NCBI RefSeq assembly: GCF_003226555.1
Contig: NZ_QKQS01000038.1
Location: 262,277 to 319,075, forward strand
DNA length: 56,799 nucleotides
Direction of reading: 5' to 3'
Origin: Rhodopseudomonas palustris
GTDB taxonomy: Bacteria; Pseudomonadota; Alphaproteobacteria; Rhizobiales; Xanthobacteraceae
Positions 55,475-56,799 of the stretch are shown here, piece by piece. The notes under the pieces are model-generated. The model was not told where the DNA came from. It ran no database searches and saw nothing but the letters and a program-made list of their open reading frames with translations. The position numbers and the translations under genes are program-made. The stretch's first letter is position 1. Every line of letters begins with the position of its first letter.

Positions 55475-56799
55475 ATGATCGCGCGCATCACCCCCCTGAT
55501 CATGTGCGGCGGTGCCGGGACGCGGCTGTGGCCGGCGTCGCGGGAGGTGCTTCCGAAGCAGTTTCTGCCGCTGTTTGGGGCACGCTCGACGTTTCAGGAG
55601 ACGCTTTTAAGGGTGTCGGATCCGGCACTGTTCGGGCGCCCGATCATCATCACCAACGCCGCCTATCGCTTTATGGTGCGCGACCAATTGGCCGAGATCG
55701 GGATCGGGGCAGACGTCCTGCTGGAGCCGGCCCGGCGCGACTCGGGCCCCGCGATCGTTGCGGGCGCGGTGTTCGCCGAACAGCGTGAGGCGGGAGCGAT
55801 TGTGCTGGCGCTGGCGGCCGATCACATCGTGCAGAATAACGATGCTTTTGTTGCGGCCTGCCGCGACGGGCTGGCCGGCGTGGCCGAGGGCCGGATCGTG
55901 ACCTTCGGGGTGAAGCCGGAGCGTCCGGCGACCGAATACGGCTATATCTGTCCCGGCGACGCGATCGTCGGCAAGGTCCGCAATGTCGCCAAGTTCGTCG
56001 AGAAGCCGGACCTCGCCACCGCCGAAAGCTATGTCGAGTCGGGCTATCTGTGGAACAGCGGCAACTTCATGTTCCCTGCCGCAGCCTTGCTTGACGAGTA
56101 CAATGCGGTCGATCCCGACAGCGTTGCCGCGATCACCGACGCTGTGACGTCGGCCGGCCGCGACCTTGGCTTCGTGACATTGCCTGAAGCCTCGTTCGGC
56201 AAAGCCAAGCCGATCTCGATCGATTACGCGGTGATGGAGAAGACCAAGCGCGCCGCCGTGGTGCCGGTCGACTGCGGCTGGTCGGACGTCGGCTCCTGGC
56301 GTGCGGTGTGGGAGCTGTCGGCCAAGGACGGCGGCGGCAATGCCGCACAAGGTCCTGCGGTGTTTGAAGACTCCCGCAACTGTCACGTCTCCAGCGACAA
56401 CACCCTTGTGGCTCTCGAAGGCGTCGACGATCTGGTGGTGATCGCGACCCAGGACGCCGTTCTGGTGTCCCGGCAAAAGGACGGTAACGGGCTGAAGCGG
56501 CTGGTTGCCAAGGTCAAGGCGGCGGCGCCCGAGGTCACCGACCATCACGCCCAAGTTCACCGTCCTTGGGGCTCCTACCGCTCGCTCGATTCAGGCGACC
56601 GGCATCAGGTCAAGCGCATCATCGTCAAGCCGGGAGAGCGGCTGTCGCTGCAGAAGCACCACCACCGTTCCGAGCACTGGATCGTGGTGCGCGGCACCGC
56701 ACAGGTGACGGTGGACGCACTGGTCAAGACCATCCACGAGAACGAGTCGATCTACATTCCGATCGGCGCGACGCACCGGCTGGAGAACCCCGGCAAGAT
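55475..56799 (+). CDS. manC: Mannose-1-phosphate guanylyltransferase / mannose-6-phosphate isomerase (3' end beyond window)
   Basis: At least 441 residues; the frame is open to the window edge. It starts MIARITPLIMCGGAGTRLWP, the nucleotidyltransferase signature, has FVEKPDLATAESYV and LWNSGNFMFP in the N-terminal domain, and a C-terminal cupin (about 350 on) with PGERLSLQKHHHRSEHW and ESIYIPIGATHRLENP. It makes GDP-mannose from mannose-1-phosphate and may also isomerise fructose-6-phosphate. The family is about 470-480 residues, so some 30 are missing here. GDP-mannose feeds the gmd branch 9-10 kb upstream. Confidence 0.94.
   Translation, partial: MIARITPLIMCGGAGTRLWPASREVLPKQFLPLFGARSTFQETLLRVSDPALFGRPIIITNAAYRFMVRDQLAEIGIGADVLLEPARRDSGPAIVAGAVFAEQREAGAIVLALAADHIVQNNDAFVAACRDGLAGVAEGRIVTFGVKPERPATEYGYICPGDAIVGKVRNVAKFVEKPDLATAESYVESGYLWNSGNFMFPAAALLDEYNAVDPDSVAAITDAVTSAGRDLGFVTLPEASFGKAKPISIDYAVMEKTKRAAVVPVDCGWSDVGSWRAVWELSAKDGGGNAAQGPAVFEDSRNCHVSSDNTLVALEGVDDLVVIATQDAVLVSRQKDGNGLKRLVAKVKAAAPEVTDHHAQVHRPWGSYRSLDSGDRHQVKRIIVKPGERLSLQKHHHRSEHWIVVRGTAQVTVDALVKTIHENESIYIPIGATHRLENPGK

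Overview
The window looks like a chromosomal segment of a high-GC alphaproteobacterium of the Bradyrhizobium/Rhodopseudomonas group. I infer this from the codon bias, the four branched-chain-amino-acid-type (HAAT) ABC transporter clusters, and protein sequences that resemble Rhodopseudomonas. No tRNA, rRNA, CRISPR array or replication origin was seen. Nothing could be searched against databases, so the taxonomy is an inference.

Layout. (1) 1-4.2 kb: a minus-strand pair, an HTH-methyltransferase followed by metK, and divergently a UDP-glucose 6-dehydrogenase. (2) 4.4-9.1 kb (+): HAAT system A (binding protein, two permeases, two ATPases). (3) 9.3-15.2 kb (-): HAAT system B, whose last gene is a MetE-C-terminal-like methyltransferase. 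(4) 15.4-18.2 kb: a small lipoprotein, a DUF2939-like protein, purU (-) and a uroporphyrinogen-III synthase-like gene. (5) 18.4-23.5 kb (+): HAAT system C, with one nucleotide-binding site that looks degenerate in both ATPases. (6) 23.6-27.1 kb: MerR regulator with a carboxymuconolactone decarboxylase-like protein, an orphan membrane protein, and a large membrane glycosyltransferase. (7) 27.4-35.3 kb (+): HAAT system D, which includes an AMP-forming acyl-CoA ligase and is interrupted by a minus-strand DUF559 nuclease gene framed by inverted palindromic repeats. (8) 35.4-48.1 kb (+): a surface-polysaccharide (O-antigen-like) operon with an ABC exporter (Wzm/Wzt), two methyltransferases, a 997-residue three-domain glycosyltransferase, a GMD paralogue, GMD, GDP-fucose synthase and another glycosyltransferase. 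(9) 48.2-55.3 kb: an AT-richer island with two multi-membrane glycosyltransferase-like proteins (+), a gtrA/gtrB-type pair with a methyltransferase (-), a decayed IS630 transposase and a truncated IS5-type transposase. (10) 55.4 kb to the end: the GDP-mannose-forming enzyme ManC, running off the window.

How it works together. ManC, GMD and Fcl form a GDP-mannose to GDP-L-fucose route. The glycosyltransferases would build a glycan that Wzm/Wzt exports, and the methyltransferases could modify or cap the chain. The gtr genes in the island would add side-chain decoration in the periplasm. The four HAAT systems probably import amino acids, small amides, or aromatic or organic acids. In system D the adjacent ligase suggests a carboxylic acid that is turned into a CoA thioester on entry, and in system B a methyl-donor or sulfur-containing ligand is possible.

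Four families of paired palindromic intergenic repeats are scattered between operons. The most unusual structure is the DUF559 nuclease cassette, in which the repeat units abut and partly encode the ends of the reading frame, recalling REP/RAYT systems but with a different enzyme.
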